Origin: Calditrichaeota bacterium AABM5.125.24
Lineage (GTDB): Bacteria; Electryoneota; AABM5-125-24; Hatepunaeales; Hatepunaeaceae
NCBI GenBank assembly: GCA_002127415.1
Contig: MWJR01000025.1
Span: 1 to 7,724 of the forward strand
DNA: 7,724 nucleotides
Direction: 5' to 3'
Shown: positions 5,183-7,724 of the stretch, one piece after another
How positions within the stretch are numbered: position 1 is the stretch's first letter
Layout of the letters: the number at the start of each line of letters is the position of its first letter
Position numbers and translations under genes: made by a program
Notes under the pieces: model-generated
The model's database searches: none
Told to the model about the DNA's origin: nothing
Seen by the model: only the letters and a program-made list of their open reading frames with translations

Positions 5183-7724
5183 ATGAACCGGATTACGCTC
5201 TACCTGTTGAATGCCTTAGCTCTGGTGATGCTGTGTGGAACCCGGCTCGAGGCCCGGATCATCAACGTTCCCGACGGCGAGAGAACCATCACAAGAGGGA
5301 TATCCGCAGCCGATGACGGTGATACGGTCCTGGTTCAGCCGGGGATTTACATCGAGCGGGTCGATTTTGGAGGAAAAGCCATCACCGTCGCCAGCCTTAT
5401 GCTGATGACCGGCGATGAGACCTTCATAGACTCGACCATCATCGACGGCAACAACAGCGGCCGTAGCGTGGTTGTATTTACAAACAGTGAGGACGAATCG
5501 TCCATCATCGACGGCTTCACCGTCCGCAACAGCGGTGCAACCGACTACGGCGGCGGGATTTACCTCCGGGAATCCAGCCCCACCGTGCGCAACTTGATCA
5601 TCACCGACAACAACGTAACCGCCAACGGTGGCGGGATCTACTGCACCCGCACCACCGGCCCCACCTTTATCAACGTCCGCATCACAGACAATTCCGCCCT
5701 TTATGGAGGCGGGATCGGGATATATGACCAATCCAGCGTCACCTTGAGGCACTGCCATATCTTCGATAACTCAGCGGATGAAGCGGGGGGAATATATATC
5801 GAGAACTCCGACGTCGATCTGGATTATGTGGCGGTAACCGATAACGAGTCCGATCTGGTCGGCGGCATCGACATCCGAAACGGATGCGCCGTCAACCTCA
5901 AAAACGTCACAGTCTCCAGGAACAGCTCCGACCAGGTGGGCGGGATCAGGATGTATACCGAGAACACCGACAACGAGGTCATCCTGCTCAACGGCATAGT
6001 CTGGGAGAATGACAATATTCAGATCCAGATGCGACGGGACCAAAACTTCAACGGCATCAACAAACTCACCATCGCATATACAGACCTGACAGGTGGATGG
6101 GAGGCGATTGAAGCCACCGGCGATTTCAGCCTCGACTGGCTGGACGGTAACATCGAAGAAGATCCCCGTTTCGTCTCACCGCGGGATCGCGATTACAACC
6201 TGCAGGAAGATTCACCCTGTATTGACGTAGGGGACCCCGATTCACCCAACGACGCAGACGGATCACGGGCCGATCTGGGCGCCTACCCGACCTTCGAGAG
6301 CGGAATACTGGAAGGATTTGTTTATGACGCCTACGACAACAGAGGTCTTAACGGCGCCGATGTCTGGACCTCCTCAGGGGCCAACACTGTGACCGAGTGG
6401 GACGGCTTCTGGAGGATCGAAAACGCCATGGCCTTCGACCTTGATGTCAGCGCTTCGATGCCCGGATACCTCGACTCCACCCGGGCCGGTCTGCACGTAG
6501 GTCGAGGAGATACCCTGGTGGTTGACTTCGGCCTCCTGCACTCGGAATTCACCCCATCCATCGATCAGATAACCGAAGAGTTCAATCCCCCGCTGGAGCC
6601 GACCGACATCGAATTCTCGGTCGAAAACAGCGGAAACGGCCCCCTGGTGTGGTCAGCGGAGAAGAGGAACCGTGGTGCTGCAGGGGTCGATCCCTGGGTG
6701 CTGCGGCGCTCTATCGGCGCCGGTCAGGCCCTGCAGGACGAGAGGCTGGAGGGGGTGGTCTTCATCGACAATCTGTTTTACATCTCCGGTGCCAACTGGT
6801 GGGAAGGTCGTGATGATACCAACCTGATCTACATTCTGGACCGTGATGGAGCCCTGGTCGACAGTTTTCTACAGGTCGGCGAAGCCCCTCGTGGGATGAA
6901 AGACCTGGCCTGGGACGGCGAGCTGATATGGGGGGCCGGCGAGGAGGAGGTCTTCGGATTCACAACGGAAGGTGATCTGCGCGTCCATTTTGAGGGTCCC
7001 GGATATAGCAATACCGCACTGACATGGGACACCGACCGTAAACTGCTCTGGATTAGTGATATCACCTCCAACATCGTCGGGGTTGAACGAACCGGCCACA
7101 CGCAGAAGAGCCTCGACCGACACGATCTGCGGATCCACGGCCTGGCATACTGGCCCGACGACCCCCACGGCTACAACCTCTATATCTTTAACGAGGAGCG
7201 AGAAACCCTCCGCCAGGTGGTGCACAAGATGAACCCCGATGACGAAGACACTATGTTTGTGACATACCTCGAACCCCCGAGTGGCGGATCGCCCGGTGGA
7301 GCCTTCATAACCGATAGGACCGATCCCTTCGCCTGGGTCTTTATGACGCTCTCCAATGCGGGGCCCAATGACTGTATTGACATCTGGCAGTTATACAGCA
7401 ACACAGCCTGGCTGCTGCTCGACACCACCGAGGGGGAGCTCCTCACCGGTCAGACCCAGGATTTCGTGCTGACGCTGTTCCCGGAGCCGATACATATCCG
7501 GCCGCTGCCGGACCAGTTCGAAGGGGAACTGAGGTTCAAACACAACGCTGCCTTCAGAGAGACCTTCATCGACATTACAGCCATCATCAGTTTTGATGCG
7601 GATGATACACCCGATGCATCGCTGCCGCTCGAGTTCGGCATTGTGGATATCCACCCAAATCCGTTCAACTCGGCGACAAACGTCGGTTATATGCTCGCGG
7701 AGACAGGATACGCCACTCTGAGGC
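5183..7724 (+). CDS. Secreted parallel beta-helix protein with sorting tail (3' end outside window)
   Basis: The frame stays open for 847 codons to the window edge. AAGGAG lies 7 bases before the ATG. Order of parts: signal peptide (1 to about 25, ending RLEA); beta-helix region about 30-300 with repeated GGGIY/GGIYI turns at 123, 149, 175, 202, 227 and 253, each coil holding N/D-rich ends such as TDNN, TDNS and FDNS; the closing motif EDPRF…YNLQEDSPCIDVGDP…ADLGAYP (326-369) usual at the end of such helices; a carboxypeptidase-regulatory-like domain (374-450; LEGFVYDAYDNRGLNGADV); an Ig-like segment (457-494); a possible beta-propeller with WDG/ILWISD-like strands (about 520-735); and from 818 FGIVDIHPNPFNSATNV, the opening of a C-terminal sorting domain. 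It is probably exported and cell-surface-bound or released. Beta-helices of this kind often bind or cut polysaccharides, but no catalytic residues can be named. The nearby remnant shows how the lost C-terminus may end. Confidence 0.93.
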   Translation, partial: MNRITLYLLNALALVMLCGTRLEARIINVPDGERTITRGISAADDGDTVLVQPGIYIERVDFGGKAITVASLMLMTGDETFIDSTIIDGNNSGRSVVVFTNSEDESSIIDGFTVRNSGATDYGGGIYLRESSPTVRNLIITDNNVTANGGGIYCTRTTGPTFINVRITDNSALYGGGIGIYDQSSVTLRHCHIFDNSADEAGGIYIENSDVDLDYVAVTDNESDLVGGIDIRNGCAVNLKNVTVSRNSSDQVGGIRMYTENTDNEVILLNGIVWENDNIQIQMRRDQNFNGINKLTIAYTDLTGGWEAIEATGDFSLDWLDGNIEEDPRFVSPRDRDYNLQEDSPCIDVGDPDSPNDADGSRADLGAYPTFESGILEGFVYDAYDNRGLNGADVWTSSGANTVTEWDGFWRIENAMAFDLDVSASMPGYLDSTRAGLHVGRGDTLVVDFGLLHSEFTPSIDQITEEFNPPLEPTDIEFSVENSGNGPLVWSAEKRNRGAAGVDPWVLRRSIGAGQALQDERLEGVVFIDNLFYISGANWWEGRDDTNLIYILDRDGALVDSFLQVGEAPRGMKDLAWDGELIWGAGEEEVFGFTTEGDLRVHFEGPGYSNTALTWDTDRKLLWISDITSNIVGVERTGHTQKSLDRHDLRIHGLAYWPDDPHGYNLYIFNEERETLRQVVHKMNPDDEDTMFVTYLEPPSGGSPGGAFITDRTDPFAWVFMTLSNAGPNDCIDIWQLYSNTAWLLLDTTEGELLTGQTQDFVLTLFPEPIHIRPLPDQFEGELRFKHNAAFRETFIDITAIISFDADDTPDASLPLEFGIVDIHPNPFNSATNVGYMLAETGYATLR

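Noticed and set aside
5216..6043. Long minus-strand frames opposite the beta-helix gene
   Set aside because: They mirror the repeated GGGI codons of the real gene, give low-complexity Asp/Gly/Val-rich products, and have no ribosome-binding site.

Overview
The window looks like chromosomal DNA from an uncultured or little-studied Gram-negative bacterium of the FCB superphylum. Zixibacteria-, Latescibacteria- or KSB1-like lineages are my inference, not something proven here. The main reason is the right-hand gene. It is a large secreted parallel beta-helix protein whose last visible residues (…DIHPNPFNSATNV…) open a C-terminal sorting domain typical of extracellular proteins in that group. A beta-barrel-like envelope gene and a palindromic repeat with GCGAAGC/CGAAGCAA cores fit the same setting. 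The DNA is moderately GC-rich inside genes and clearly AT-rich in the control regions.

Left part (1-2961, minus strand). Three genes are read in the same direction, in the order NifU-domain Fe-S scaffold (2403-2642), Eis-type GNAT acetyltransferase (1069-2325) and Sir2 NAD-dependent deacylase (143-940). NifU and the acetyltransferase are separated by only 77 bp, so they are probably co-transcribed. The acetyltransferase and Sir2 are separated by 128 bp that carry a hairpin-forming repeat. An acetyl 'writer' next to a deacetyl 'eraser' is an attractive but unproven pairing.

Middle part (2887-4406, minus strand). A self-contained unit encodes a signal-peptide-bearing outer-membrane-barrel-like protein with a charged coiled-coil tail (2962-4137). 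It has a near-consensus sigma-70 promoter about 240 bp upstream, a perfect 14-bp palindrome in the leader, and a textbook intrinsic terminator just after the stop codon.

Right part (4407-7724, plus strand). About 390 bp without a convincing gene is followed by a 69-codon remnant (4800-5009). The remnant joins the signal-peptide end of a secreted beta-helix-type protein directly to the last residues of a sorting domain, as if the whole body had been deleted. Next come a promoter-like site and an 87-bp three-armed palindromic repeat. The intact but window-truncated paralogue starts at 5183 and stays open for 847 codons to the window edge. It contains beta-helix coils, a carboxypeptidase-regulatory-like domain, an Ig-like spacer, a possible propeller and the start of the sorting tail.

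No rRNA, tRNA, CRISPR array, transposase or phage gene was seen. The most unusual items are the head-plus-tail remnant beside its intact paralogue, the cloverleaf-like repeat between them, and a Gly-to-Arg change in the acetyl-CoA loop of the Eis-type enzyme.
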